This document shows positions 1 to 7,457 of a DNA stretch of 19,467 nucleotides, in pieces. The stretch's first letter is position 1; each line of letters starts with the position of its first letter. The translations under genes were made by a program, and so were the position numbers. The notes below the pieces were generated by a model. It was not told the origin of the DNA and made no database searches. It saw nothing but the letters and a program-made list of their open reading frames with translations. Origin of the DNA: Patescibacteria group bacterium (lineage in GTDB: Bacteria > Patescibacteriota > Minisyncoccia > UBA6257 > HR35); assembly GCA_030550735.1 (NCBI GenBank), contig JAUQOT010000010.1, positions 1 to 19,467 on the forward strand. Reading direction: 5' to 3'.

Positions 1-243
1 AAATTTTGTAACTATGAACTCACAAAAAAAGATCTAAATTCTGATTCTCCTTATAATTCTTATAAAAAATTAGGTCTTCCTCCAACGCCAATATCTAATC
101 CAGGAATAAAAGCAGTTAGAGCTGTAACTAATCCTTCTCTAACTGATTATTGGTTTTATTTAACTGATAAAGAAGGTAATGCTTATTATGCGAAAACTTA
201 CGAAGAGCATCGTGAAAATATTAAAAAATATTTAAAAAAATGA
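1..243 (+). CDS. mltG: Endolytic murein transglycosylase MltG, C-terminal end (5' partial)
   Basis: The reading frame is open from base 1 to a TGA at 241-243 and encodes the last 80 residues. MltG is a membrane-anchored lytic transglycosylase that cuts nascent peptidoglycan strands outside the cytoplasmic membrane. The visible part carries the family's C-terminal signature: a YNSYKKLGLPPTPISNPG stretch, then an alanine-containing helix, TDYWFYLTDKEGN, and a final YAKTYEEH segment, matching the usual YNTY..GLPPGPI.NPG and 'F..t..EH' blocks. The catalytic glutamate would lie upstream, outside the window. The stop overlaps the next ATG by 4 bases (ATGA), so it is probably cotranscribed with the metal transporter genes. 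Identification rests on the C-terminal motif only. Confidence 0.85.
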   Translation, partial: KFCNYELTKKDLNSDSPYNSYKKLGLPPTPISNPGIKAVRAVTNPSLTDYWFYLTDKEGNAYYAKTYEEHRENIKKYLKK

Positions 244-1115
244 AAAAATTATACCTTGTAATAATTATTGGATCAATTTTAATTGTAAGTTCATTTCTCA
301 TTTTTTTCCTAAAAGATAGCAAATTGAATAAGCAAAAATCGCAAACAAAAATTGTTACTACCCTTTTCCCTATTTATTATTTCACTGAAAACATAGTTAA
401 AGGTAAAATGACGGTTGTTTTAATTCTACCTACAGGAATTGATCCCCATTATTTCGATCCTTCACCAGAAATTCTGAAAGAAATTAAAGAAGCTGATTAT
501 ATTTTTTATTCTAACACCTATCTCGACTCATGGGTTAAGAAAATTAAAAATAAATTTCCTCATCTTAAAGTAATTTCAGTTGTTGAAGGAGTTAACTTCA
601 TTAATTATCAAAAAGAATATGACCCTCATTTTTGGCACTCACTAATTGAAGACAAAAAAGTAGTTGAGAATATTTTTAAATATGTTTCTTTTATTGATCC
701 TTCAAACAAAGAATTTTATCAAGAAAATTATTTGTCACTTGTTGAGAAAATTGATAAACTTCACCAAAAGAATCTTCAGGAACTAGCAAATTTAAAAAAT
801 CGAAAAATTATTACTAAACATAATGCTTTTAGTTATTTAGCTCGTGATTATAATTTAGAAATTATTGGTTACTTGGAAAAAGAAGAAGGAGAATTAACGC
901 TTTATGAAATTAAAAATCTTGTTGAATTAATAAAAAAGCATAACGTGAAAGTTGTTTTTGGAGAGAGTTATAGTAATAATGAGAAAGTTTATAATTTTGC
1001 TAAAAATTTAGGTTTAAAAGTTTTCCTTCTCCACTCTTTAGAAAAATCATATAAAGATTTTTTTGAGGCCTATGAGGAGAATATTAAAATAATAAAAGAA
1101 GCTTTAGAAAAATGA
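240..1115 (+). CDS. znuA: Metal (probably zinc) ABC transporter substrate-binding protein, ZnuA/TroA family
   Basis: This 291-residue protein should capture Zn2+ (or Mn2+) outside the membrane and hand it to the ZnuB/ZnuC pair encoded just downstream. A hydrophobic segment at residues 4-24 is an uncleaved anchor or signal peptide; no lipobox cysteine follows it. Cluster A-1 metal-ligand motifs are visible: DPHYFDPSP (His70), DPHFWHS (His130) and KHNAFSYL (His194). A His as third ligand is typical of zinc-type members; manganese-type members usually have Glu. Glu242 lies in VVFGESYSN. The usual fourth ligand, the Asp of an LDPLG-like motif, aligns with His265 in LLHSLE, which is unusual. The His-rich loop of many ZnuA proteins is missing. 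The ATG overlaps the mltG stop and the stop overlaps the next ATG, each by 4 bases. Metal specificity is inferred. Confidence 0.86.
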   Translation: MKKLYLVIIIGSILIVSSFLIFFLKDSKLNKQKSQTKIVTTLFPIYYFTENIVKGKMTVVLILPTGIDPHYFDPSPEILKEIKEADYIFYSNTYLDSWVKKIKNKFPHLKVISVVEGVNFINYQKEYDPHFWHSLIEDKKVVENIFKYVSFIDPSNKEFYQENYLSLVEKIDKLHQKNLQELANLKNRKIITKHNAFSYLARDYNLEIIGYLEKEEGELTLYEIKNLVELIKKHNVKVVFGESYSNNEKVYNFAKNLGLKVFLLHSLEKSYKDFFEAYEENIKIIKEALEK

Positions 1116-1828
1116 ATGCCATCGAGGTTAAAAATCTAATTGTTAGATTTGGTAATAATATAATTTTGGATAACTTAAATTTTGAAATAGAAGAAGGTTG
1201 TATTACCGCTATAATTGGCCCCAATGGTTCAGGTAAATCCACTCTTCTTCGGGCTATTATGGGTTTGATTCCTTTTGAGGGTGAAATAAAAATTTTCGGA
1301 GAACCTAATTTTAAAAATCGTCATCTTTTAGGTTATGTCCCTCAACATTATAATATTGACAAGTTTTTACCTTTAACTGTTGAAGAATTTTTACGATTAA
1401 GTTTAATTAAGAAAAAATTTGATGAAAAGAAAATTAAGCAAGTACTCGAAGATATTGATATTTTTCATTATTTTAAAAAAGAACTCCGAGATCTTTCTGG
1501 GGGACAACTCCAGAGAGTTCTTTTTGCCAAAGCTTTAATCAATGAACCCCTGATTCTTCTCTTAGATGAACCGATTAGTGAAATCGATGTTGCCGGACAA
1601 AAAGAATTTTATTCAATTATTAAACATTTGAACGAAAAACATAAAGTTACTATCCTTATAGTTACTCATGAAATAACAATTGTTCATCATTTTGCTAAAC
1701 ACGTTTTATGTTTAAACAAAAAACTTATTTGTAATGGCCCAGTTTCTCTTCTGTTTAATGAAAATCTTTTAAAAGAACTCTATGGTCGAGAAATTTTTGT
1801 TTATCCTTTTAATAAACCACTATTTTGA
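1112..1828 (+). CDS. znuC: Metal ABC transporter ATP-binding protein, ZnuC-like
   Basis: This 238-residue cytoplasmic ATPase powers the metal importer. All ABC motifs are intact: Walker A GPNGSGKST at residues 36-44, the Q-loop glutamine at 78 in YVPQHY, the signature LSGGQLQRV at 128-136, Walker B LILLLDEP at 147-154, and the H-loop histidine at 186 in IVTHE. The Q-loop context 'GYVPQ' and the overall length match the ZnuC/MntB/TroB branch of metal-type ABC ATPases. The start overlaps the binding-protein stop by 4 bases, and its TGA shares one base with the following permease ATG. This makes a standard binding protein-ATPase-permease operon. I see no anomalies. Zinc rather than manganese is inferred from the third metal ligand of the partner binding protein. 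Confidence 0.92.
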   Translation: MNAIEVKNLIVRFGNNIILDNLNFEIEEGCITAIIGPNGSGKSTLLRAIMGLIPFEGEIKIFGEPNFKNRHLLGYVPQHYNIDKFLPLTVEEFLRLSLIKKKFDEKKIKQVLEDIDIFHYFKKELRDLSGGQLQRVLFAKALINEPLILLLDEPISEIDVAGQKEFYSIIKHLNEKHKVTILIVTHEITIVHHFAKHVLCLNKKLICNGPVSLLFNENLLKELYGREIFVYPFNKPLF

Positions 1829-2628
1829 TGGAAATCTTGCTAACACCTTTATTTTTAAAACCTCTCCTTTTGACTCTTTGGTTGAGTTTGGTATTTTCGA
1901 TTTTAGGAATCTTTGTTTTAATAAAAAGAATGTCTTTCTTTAGTGATGGAATCGCTCATGCTTCAATTTTCAGTTTGGCTTTAGCTTTTCTTTTTAATTT
2001 TGATTTTGTTATTTTAGGAATTTTGGGGGTAATTCTTTTTTCTTCATTAATCTATTTTCTTGAAAAAAGAACCCCAATTCACTCAGATGCTCTTATTGGT
2101 TTAATTTTTGTTAGTTTTCTTTCTTTAGGGATTATTTTGGTTTCGACTAAACAGGGTTATCAGCCAGAACTTTTAAATCTTTTTATTGGTAATATTTTGA
2201 CAATAAATGATTTTGATTTTTATTTAAGTTTAGTTGTTTCATTTTTTATTTTACTTTTTATCATTATCAATTTTTCTAAGCTTATTTTAATTTCTGTTGA
2301 TCAAACAGAAGCAATTTTAAGAGGATTAAAAATAAATTTTTATGAATATATTTTTTATTTGCTTTTAGGAATTACCACAATTTTAGGAATTAGAATTATG
2401 GGAATCGTCTTAGTAACAGCTTTTTTAATTTTACCTCCTATGACAGCTTCATTAATCTCTTCGAGTTTTAAAAGAATGGTTTTTTTAAGTATATTCTTCG
2501 GTCTTCTCTTTACTTTAACGGGTTTTATTGTTTCTTTTTTATTTAATCTTCCTTTAGGTGCCACAATTATTCTTCTTCAAACATTTGCCTTCTATCTTAT
2601 TTTTATAATAAAATTATTATTATCATAA
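1828..2628 (+). CDS. znuB: Metal ABC transporter permease, ZnuB (ABC-3 family)
   Basis: This 266-residue integral membrane protein forms the translocation channel of the importer. It is hydrophobic throughout with about eight membrane helices. Family landmarks include FFSDGIAHAS near residues 37-46, which matches the conserved F(F)gDa.aHas block of ABC-3 permeases, the MGIVLVTAFLILPP helix near 191-204, and the C-terminal LPLGATIIL segment, which corresponds to the family's 'PtG..Iv' motif. I chose the ATG at 1828 because it gives a TGATG one-base overlap with the ATPase gene; an in-frame TTG one codon earlier (1825) is possible but less likely. Nineteen bases separate its stop from the RelA/SpoT gene. 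Confidence 0.88.
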   Translation: MEILLTPLFLKPLLLTLWLSLVFSILGIFVLIKRMSFFSDGIAHASIFSLALAFLFNFDFVILGILGVILFSSLIYFLEKRTPIHSDALIGLIFVSFLSLGIILVSTKQGYQPELLNLFIGNILTINDFDFYLSLVVSFFILLFIIINFSKLILISVDQTEAILRGLKINFYEYIFYLLLGITTILGIRIMGIVLVTAFLILPPMTASLISSSFKRMVFLSIFFGLLFTLTGFIVSFLFNLPLGATIILLQTFAFYLIFIIKLLLS

Positions 2629-2647
2629 ACCTAAAAATAAATTTAAG

Positions 2648-4351
2648 ATGGATTTTAGGGAATTTAAATATAAGATTTTAGAATTTAGACAATTTTCTCA
2701 AAATGAACTTGACTTTATTGAAAGAGCTTTTTATTTTGGAAAAAAAGTTCACAACGGTCAAAAAAGAAAAAACGGGGAAGATTATTTTAATCACTGCATT
2801 AGAACAGCTATTAATTTAGCTCAATTAAAACTTGATCAAATTTTTATTGTAAGTGGTTTATTACATGATGTAATTGAAGACGCTAAAGTAAAAGAAGAAG
2901 AAATTGAACAAAATTTTGGCAAAGAAGTTACTTTTATTGTTAAAGGAGTTACGAAAATAGGTCATTATAAATATTATGAAGAAGATGTTATTCAAGCTGA
3001 AAATTTAAGAAATTTTATTTTAGCTATTTCGGAAGATATCAGAGTAGCTATTGTTAAACTTGCTGATAGATTAGATAATATGAGAACTCTACAATATCTT
3101 CCTCCAGAAAAACAAAAGAAAATTGCTTTAGAAACAAAAGATATTTATGCTCCTTTAGCAGTTAGATTAGGAATTTACGAATGGGCTGGTGAGTTAGATG
3201 ATTTAAGTTTTAAATTTTTAAATCCAGAGAAATATGAAGAAATTATTAAATTTTATGAACCTTATATTACAAAAAATGAGCCTTATTTAATTAATATTAT
3301 TGAAAATATAAAAAATGATTTAGAGGAAAAAGGAATAAAAGTTCATAAAATTGATTATCGTATCAAAAGACCATCGAGTATTTATAAAAAATTAGTTAAA
3401 AAAAATTTCGATTATCAAAAAATTTATGATCTCTTTGGCATAAGAATAATTGTAGAAAAAGTTGAAGAATGTTATGTTGTTTTAGGTGTGATTCATTCTA
3501 AATTTCCTTATCTTAAATCTGAATTTGATGATTACGTTGCTAACCCTAAACCAAATGGTTATCAAAGCCTCCATACTGTTGTTTTAACGCCATATAATTT
3601 TTATGTTGAATTTCAAATAAGAACTTTAGAGATGCATGAATATGCTGAGTATGGAACAGCTGCCTATTTTGTCTATAGCGAATCAAAATCGACAAATCTT
3701 TATCGAAAAAATATTAGCATTCTCGCTGGAGAAGAAGATGTAAAACTTATTGAAGAATTAAGAAAGTGGAGAGAAGTAAGGGATTTAAATGAGTTTATTG
3801 AAAGAATCAAAAATGAGTTTTTTAAAGAAAGAATTTATGTTTTTACACCTAAGGGAAAATTAATTGAACTTCCTTATGGTAGTACTCCTATTGATTTTGC
3901 TTACAAAGTTCATTCGGAAATAGGAAATCATTGTGAAAGAGCTAAAGTTAATGGTAAAATAGTTCCTCTTAATTATGAGCTTCAAAATGGAGACATTGTT
4001 GAAATAATTACTAATAAAAATAAAAAACCTTCAATTGATTGGCTAAGTTTTGTTAAAACTTCAAATGCTAAAAAGAAAATTAAAGCTTTTTTGAGAAAAG
4101 AAAAATTAAAATTACTTCCCAAGATGATTGTTTCTTTAGTTATTCTTGCAAAAGATAAAATTGGTCTTTTAGATGAAATTTTAAAATGTTTTAAGTTTAA
4201 GAAGATAAATATAATTTTTCATAAAGGAAAAGTTGAAAATAAAATAGCTATTTTAAAATTTAAATTTGAGGTTAAGAATAAAAAAGAGCTTGATGAATTT
4301 ATAAAATATCTAAAAGAGAATGTAAAAGAAATTTTGGAAATTAAAAGTTAG
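2648..4351 (+). CDS. rel: RelA/SpoT-family (p)ppGpp synthetase/hydrolase, compact form
   Basis: This 567-residue cytoplasmic enzyme should make and degrade the stringent-response alarmone (p)ppGpp. The N-terminal HD hydrolase looks intact: GQKRKNGEDYFNH (His49), HDVIED at 73-78, and KLADRLDNMRT with Asp140, Asn144 and Thr147. The synthetase follows: RIKRPSSIYKK near 238-248, DLFGIRIIV (Asp261), EFDD at 292-295, PKPNGYQSLHT (Tyr305, His309) and EFQIRT (Glu321). The usual AAHW motif reads AAYF. A TGS domain spans about 395-456, and a C-terminal ACT-like domain spans about 494-563. The helical and Cys/zinc-finger region found between TGS and ACT in long family members (about 700-750 residues) is missing. 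Intact hydrolase plus ExDD, rather than RxKD, is an unusual pairing. It lies 19 bases after znuB. Confidence 0.94.
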   Translation: MDFREFKYKILEFRQFSQNELDFIERAFYFGKKVHNGQKRKNGEDYFNHCIRTAINLAQLKLDQIFIVSGLLHDVIEDAKVKEEEIEQNFGKEVTFIVKGVTKIGHYKYYEEDVIQAENLRNFILAISEDIRVAIVKLADRLDNMRTLQYLPPEKQKKIALETKDIYAPLAVRLGIYEWAGELDDLSFKFLNPEKYEEIIKFYEPYITKNEPYLINIIENIKNDLEEKGIKVHKIDYRIKRPSSIYKKLVKKNFDYQKIYDLFGIRIIVEKVEECYVVLGVIHSKFPYLKSEFDDYVANPKPNGYQSLHTVVLTPYNFYVEFQIRTLEMHEYAEYGTAAYFVYSESKSTNLYRKNISILAGEEDVKLIEELRKWREVRDLNEFIERIKNEFFKERIYVFTPKGKLIELPYGSTPIDFAYKVHSEIGNHCERAKVNGKIVPLNYELQNGDIVEIITNKNKKPSIDWLSFVKTSNAKKKIKAFLRKEKLKLLPKMIVSLVILAKDKIGLLDEILKCFKFKKINIIFHKGKVENKIAILKFKFEVKNKKELDEFIKYLKENVKEILEIKS

Positions 4352-4363
4352 TTAGGTTATAAT
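4334..4363 (+). promoter_or_regulatory. Sigma-70-type promoter for the tRNA pair
   Basis: A perfect -10 hexamer TATAAT (4358-4363) is preceded by TTGGAA (4334-4339, four of six matches to TTGACA) with an 18-base spacer. The -35 lies inside the last codons of the RelA/SpoT gene. The predicted transcription start is near 4370, about 8 bases before the first tRNA nucleotide, which fits a stable-RNA promoter. The match is seen directly; activity is inferred. Confidence 0.65.
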
Positions 4364-4377
4364 TAAATTGTTTACTC

Positions 4378-4451
4378 GGGCCCGTAGCTCAGTTGGCTAG
4401 AGCGCTGCTATGGCATGGCAGAGGTCAGGGGTTCGAGTCCCCTCGGGTCCA
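4378..4451 (+). tRNA. tRNA-Ala (anticodon GGC)
   Basis: A complete 74-base cloverleaf. The acceptor stem GGGCCCG (4378-4384) pairs with CGGGTCC (4444-4450), leaving discriminator A at 4451. The D arm is GCTC/GAGC. The anticodon stem CTGCT/GGCAG encloses loop ATGGCAT with anticodon GGC at 4412-4414. The T arm is AGGGG-TTCGAGT-CCCCT. A32 and U38 of the loop match the A-U combination known to be conserved in bacterial tRNA-Ala(GGC), where it tunes decoding accuracy. The CCA end is not encoded, so a CCA-adding enzyme is needed. Confidence 0.96.
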
Positions 4452-4458
4452 AAAATTT

Positions 4459-4545
4459 GGAGGGGTAGCCAAGTGGTTAAGGCGAGGCCCTGCTAAGGCC
4501 TGCCCTCGTTATGAGGGCTCGTGGGTTCGAATCCCACCCCCTCCG
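4459..4545 (+). tRNA. tRNA-Ser (anticodon GCT)
   Basis: An 87-base class II tRNA, seven bases after tRNA-Ala. The acceptor GGAGGGG (4459-4465) pairs with CCCCTCC (4538-4544), with discriminator G at 4545. The anticodon stem AGGCC/GGCCT encloses CTGCTAA with anticodon GCT at 4492-4494, reading AGC/AGU codons. The long variable arm GCCCTC-GTTAT-GAGGGC (4502-4518) is the serine-type hallmark, and the T arm is GTGGG-TTCGAAT-CCCAC. No CCA is encoded. It ends three bases before the stop of the convergent antiporter gene. Confidence 0.97.
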
Positions 4546-4548
4546 CTT

Positions 4549-6147
4549 TTACAGATATGATTTAATTTTTTCTCCTAAATATTCCCCTCCTAAAATATAG
4601 GGATTAACCACTAAATCGGCTCCATTTTTAATTAATATTTCTTTTTCTTCGTTTCTATTAGCTACACTTATAAATTTAATTTTGGAATTTTTATTTTTTA
4701 AATACCTAACTAAGAGTAAATTAGTTTTAAAATCTGGAACAGTCGAAATTACTAATTTTATTTCAGAAAAATTCATTTCTTCCCATAAATCAATTTCTGA
4801 AGCATCGCCATAAATGACGTTTATCCCCTTACCTTTTAATTTTTTTACTATTTCTGGATTAAAATCAATAACCAAAAAGTTTTTTTTCATTTCTAATAAT
4901 TTATTTAACAAAATTCCCCCTATTCGATCACAACCCACGATAATTATTTCGTTTTTCTCTAATAATATTTTTCTATCTTCATCTTTTTCTTCCCAAAATT
5001 TTAAAAATTTTTCAATTTTCTGATAGATAAATTCATAATAATAAAGAAGATAAGTTGAAATAAAGATTGTTATTATACCGACAAAAGAAGTTAGTGATAA
5101 AAATTCTTGAGAAAAGAGGTTTAATTTATTAGCATTATTAGCTAAAACAAAAGAAAACTCACTTATTTGTCCAGAAGAAAGACCAACAATAAAACTTGTT
5201 TTTTTTGTAAATTTAAAAATTTTCATAATTAACATAGTAATTAAAGGATTAAAAATAATTACAAAAACTGAAAAAATTAATGTTTTTAGAAGAAAATCTA
5301 AATCTAAAAATTTAAAACTAAAATTAAAACCAAGATAGATGAAAAAAACAATAAGAAAGAAATCTCTTAGGGGTCGAAAACGAGATATCATTTCTTTTAC
5401 TAAACTTAAATTCGAAAGTGATATTCCCGCAAGAAGAGCACCAATTTCAGAACCCAAATTAATTTTTTCACTTAAATAGATAACTCCGAAAATATAAGCT
5501 ATTCCTAAAAGGAAAAGATATTCTAAAGAAGTTGAGAAAAATGATTCTAATTTTTTGATTACTCTATTTATTAAAAAGAACAAAAGTAAAAATAAAAAAC
5601 CCAGAATTAATTCTTTAAAAATTTTTTGAGAATTAAAATAAAACGAAGAAGCAAAAAGTTCAAGAAAAATAAAAATTAAAATAGCTAAGAGATCTTGAAC
5701 GACCATAAAACCAATAATTAAACGACCATGCAATGTTTCTATCTCTCTTTTATCAGAAAAAATTTTAAGAACAACAGCAGTGCTACTAAAAGAAAGAGCT
5801 AAAGAAAGAATTAAAGCTGAAGTAAAATCAAAGCCTAAAAACATAGCAATAAGCAAACCAAGAATAATGGTTGAAATTTCTTGTAATAAACCAACTAATA
5901 TTGAAGTTTTTCCGATTACTTTTAAATTTTGCCAGTTTAATTCAAGACCAACCAAAAAAAGTAAAAAAGTTAAGCCTAGGTTTGCAAAAAAACTAAAATA
6001 TTGTAAATTTTCTTGATTAAGGAAAAATAGATGTGAAACTAAAAAACCAGAAATTAAATAACCTATAAGTAATGGTTGTTTAATTAAATAAAGAAGAGAA
6101 GAAATAAAAAAAGTTATTAAAAAAGAGATTGATAGAGATTCAAGCAT
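4549..6147 (-). CDS. KefB-type monovalent cation/proton antiporter (CPA2) with RCK/TrkA-N domain
   Basis: A 532-residue membrane protein that probably exchanges K+ or Na+ for protons. About twelve membrane helices fill residues 5-375. CPA2 landmarks are GLTFLLFLVGLEL near 58-70, SFSSTAVVLKIFSDKR near 119-134, the MVVQDL motif with the likely ion-coupling Asp near 152, and GSEIGALLAG near 232-241. A cytoplasmic RCK/TrkA-N nucleotide-binding domain follows from about residue 400 (IIIVGCDRIG, then VIDFN and VIYGDAS). The dinucleotide loop reads GxDxxG instead of GxGxxG. There is no TrkA-C domain. I chose the ATG at 6147 (8-base overlap with the upstream gene); a GTG at 6165 would add six residues. 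Whether the ion is K+ or Na+ cannot be decided. Confidence 0.85.
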   Translation of the reverse strand: MLESLSISFLITFFISSLLYLIKQPLLIGYLISGFLVSHLFFLNQENLQYFSFFANLGLTFLLFLVGLELNWQNLKVIGKTSILVGLLQEISTIILGLLIAMFLGFDFTSALILSLALSFSSTAVVLKIFSDKREIETLHGRLIIGFMVVQDLLAILIFIFLELFASSFYFNSQKIFKELILGFLFLLLFFLINRVIKKLESFFSTSLEYLFLLGIAYIFGVIYLSEKINLGSEIGALLAGISLSNLSLVKEMISRFRPLRDFFLIVFFIYLGFNFSFKFLDLDFLLKTLIFSVFVIIFNPLITMLIMKIFKFTKKTSFIVGLSSGQISEFSFVLANNANKLNLFSQEFLSLTSFVGIITIFISTYLLYYYEFIYQKIEKFLKFWEEKDEDRKILLEKNEIIIVGCDRIGGILLNKLLEMKKNFLVIDFNPEIVKKLKGKGINVIYGDASEIDLWEEMNFSEIKLVISTVPDFKTNLLLVRYLKNKNSKIKFISVANRNEEKEILIKNGADLVVNPYILGGEYLGEKIKSYL

Positions 6148-6814
6148 TTTTATGTTTAATTTCACTTCTCAGAGGACCAAAAATAAAACCTTCAAAGTAT
6201 TCTTTTTTTATTTCATTTTGATTTTTCTTTATTTGCCATATTCCTTCTAAATCAGGAATAACCAAAATTCCATTTTCTTTTAACTGATCAATAAAAATTT
6301 GAGGAATTTGAGGAGAGAAAGCACTTACTAAAATTCTATCAAAAGGAGATTTTTCTTGAAAACCTTGACTTCCATCTTTTAGATAAATCTCAACAATTCC
6401 CTTTTCAATAAAATTATATCTTTCTATATTACTTTTACCAAAATAAAATATCATTTCATCAATTTCAAGGGCATAAATTTTTCCTGTTTCTCCAACAAGT
6501 TCTGCTAAAATACAAGTTGTCCAACCACTTCCAAAACCTACTTCAAGAATTTTATTACCTTTCTCAGGCTGTAAAAGTTCAATTAAAAAAGCGGTTACAT
6601 AAGGTTGCGATGAACTCTGTCCAACTTCGTCACCAATAGGTAAGGCCGTATCAACATAAGCTAATTCTTTTACACTATCAGGTAAAAAATCTCTTCTATC
6701 ATATTTTGAAAAAGCCTCAATTATTTTTTGTGTTTTTAAAACACCGCTTTTTTTTAGATATTCAATCATATCATTGTAATTTTGAAATTGTGGATAAAAA
6801 GCAAAATTAACCAT
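6140..6814 (-). CDS. pcm: Protein-L-isoaspartate O-methyltransferase-like enzyme
   Basis: A 224-residue SAM-dependent methyltransferase. Pcm methylates abnormal L-isoaspartyl residues in ageing proteins so that they can revert. The N-terminal half has the family pattern of a helix with RRDFLP, then LAYVDTALPIG and a VGQSSSQPYVTAF segment (65-76), matching the conserved 'SqPy' catalytic block. SAM-binding motif I is ILEVGFGSGWTT at 89-100, with an acidic residue after IYALE near 117. Later blocks are DGSQGF, PFDRILVSA (about 157-165) and the C-terminal FIFGPLRS, like the family's 'FvPL'. Length matches the usual 210-220 residues. It starts 8 bases inside the rpe gene. A different isoaspartyl-like methylation target cannot be excluded. 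Confidence 0.85.
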   Translation of the reverse strand: MVNFAFYPQFQNYNDMIEYLKKSGVLKTQKIIEAFSKYDRRDFLPDSVKELAYVDTALPIGDEVGQSSSQPYVTAFLIELLQPEKGNKILEVGFGSGWTTCILAELVGETGKIYALEIDEMIFYFGKSNIERYNFIEKGIVEIYLKDGSQGFQEKSPFDRILVSAFSPQIPQIFIDQLKENGILVIPDLEGIWQIKKNQNEIKKEYFEGFIFGPLRSEIKHKNA

Positions 6815-7457
6815 TTCTTTCTATTAATTTTATAAAATTTAAATATTCTTCTTTAGGATTTGGTTGATTATAAATCGCACTCGCCATAACTATAAAATCG
6901 ACTCCTCTTTTAATTATATCTTTAATATTCTCTTTATTAAGGCCACCATCAACCATAATTTTTTGCTTAGGTTTTAAAAAATTTTTTATGAAATCTATTC
7001 TTTCTAAAGTCTGAGGTAAAAATTTTTGTCCTGATTTTCCGGGATTAACTCCTAAAATTAAAATTCCGTTTACGAAGATTAAATATTTTTTGATAAACTC
7101 AAATTCAACTCCCGGTGACCAAGCAAGGAAAATCTCCTTTTTGGTTTTTTTAGCCATTTTTAAAAGACCATCAGGATTTTGACTTGCTTCCAAATGTAAA
7201 ATCAATCTTTTAACACTTTCTTTTGTCCATTTTAGAATTTCTTGGGGGGTAAGACTGATCATCAAATGAAGATCAAAGATTAAGTTTTTTTCTACTCTAT
7301 CTAAATCATAATAATTTTGCCAAGTTTGATAACCTGTAAACTCTAAACTAGCAACATCTAAATGAAAATTTCGAACTAAATCCTTTAAAATATTTATTTT
7401 TTCTTTAATCTCTTCAAAACTTTGAGCATTAATCGCTGGAATAATCTTTGTTTTCAT
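6807..7457 (-). CDS. rpe: Ribulose-phosphate 3-epimerase-like protein (divergent)
   Basis: A 216-residue TIM-barrel protein that should interconvert ribulose-5-phosphate and xylulose-5-phosphate. Numbered from the GTG two codons upstream, the four metal ligands of the family are visible: His34 and Asp36 in FHLDV, His66 in DLHLMIS, and Asp172 in MVDGGLN. The phosphate-binding/loop motif GVNPGKSGQKF (138-148) and HLEAS (90-94) also fit. It is divergent elsewhere: the N-terminal PSILSAD motif reads PAINAQS, and the DVMDG.FVP loop reads DVASLEFTG. I chose the ATG at 7457 over the GTG at 7463. The gene overlaps rpiB by 29 bases, an unusually long overlap but consistent with cotranslation of two pentose-phosphate enzymes. 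A related sugar-phosphate epimerase of different specificity is possible. Confidence 0.78.
   Translation of the reverse strand: MKTKIIPAINAQSFEEIKEKINILKDLVRNFHLDVASLEFTGYQTWQNYYDLDRVEKNLIFDLHLMISLTPQEILKWTKESVKRLILHLEASQNPDGLLKMAKKTKKEIFLAWSPGVEFEFIKKYLIFVNGILILGVNPGKSGQKFLPQTLERIDFIKNFLKPKQKIMVDGGLNKENIKDIIKRGVDFIVMASAIYNQPNPKEEYLNFIKLIERNG

Noticed and set aside
2355..2564. Minus-strand ORF inside the permease gene
   Set aside because: A Lys/Ile-rich antisense shadow of a hydrophobic membrane protein, with no independent support.
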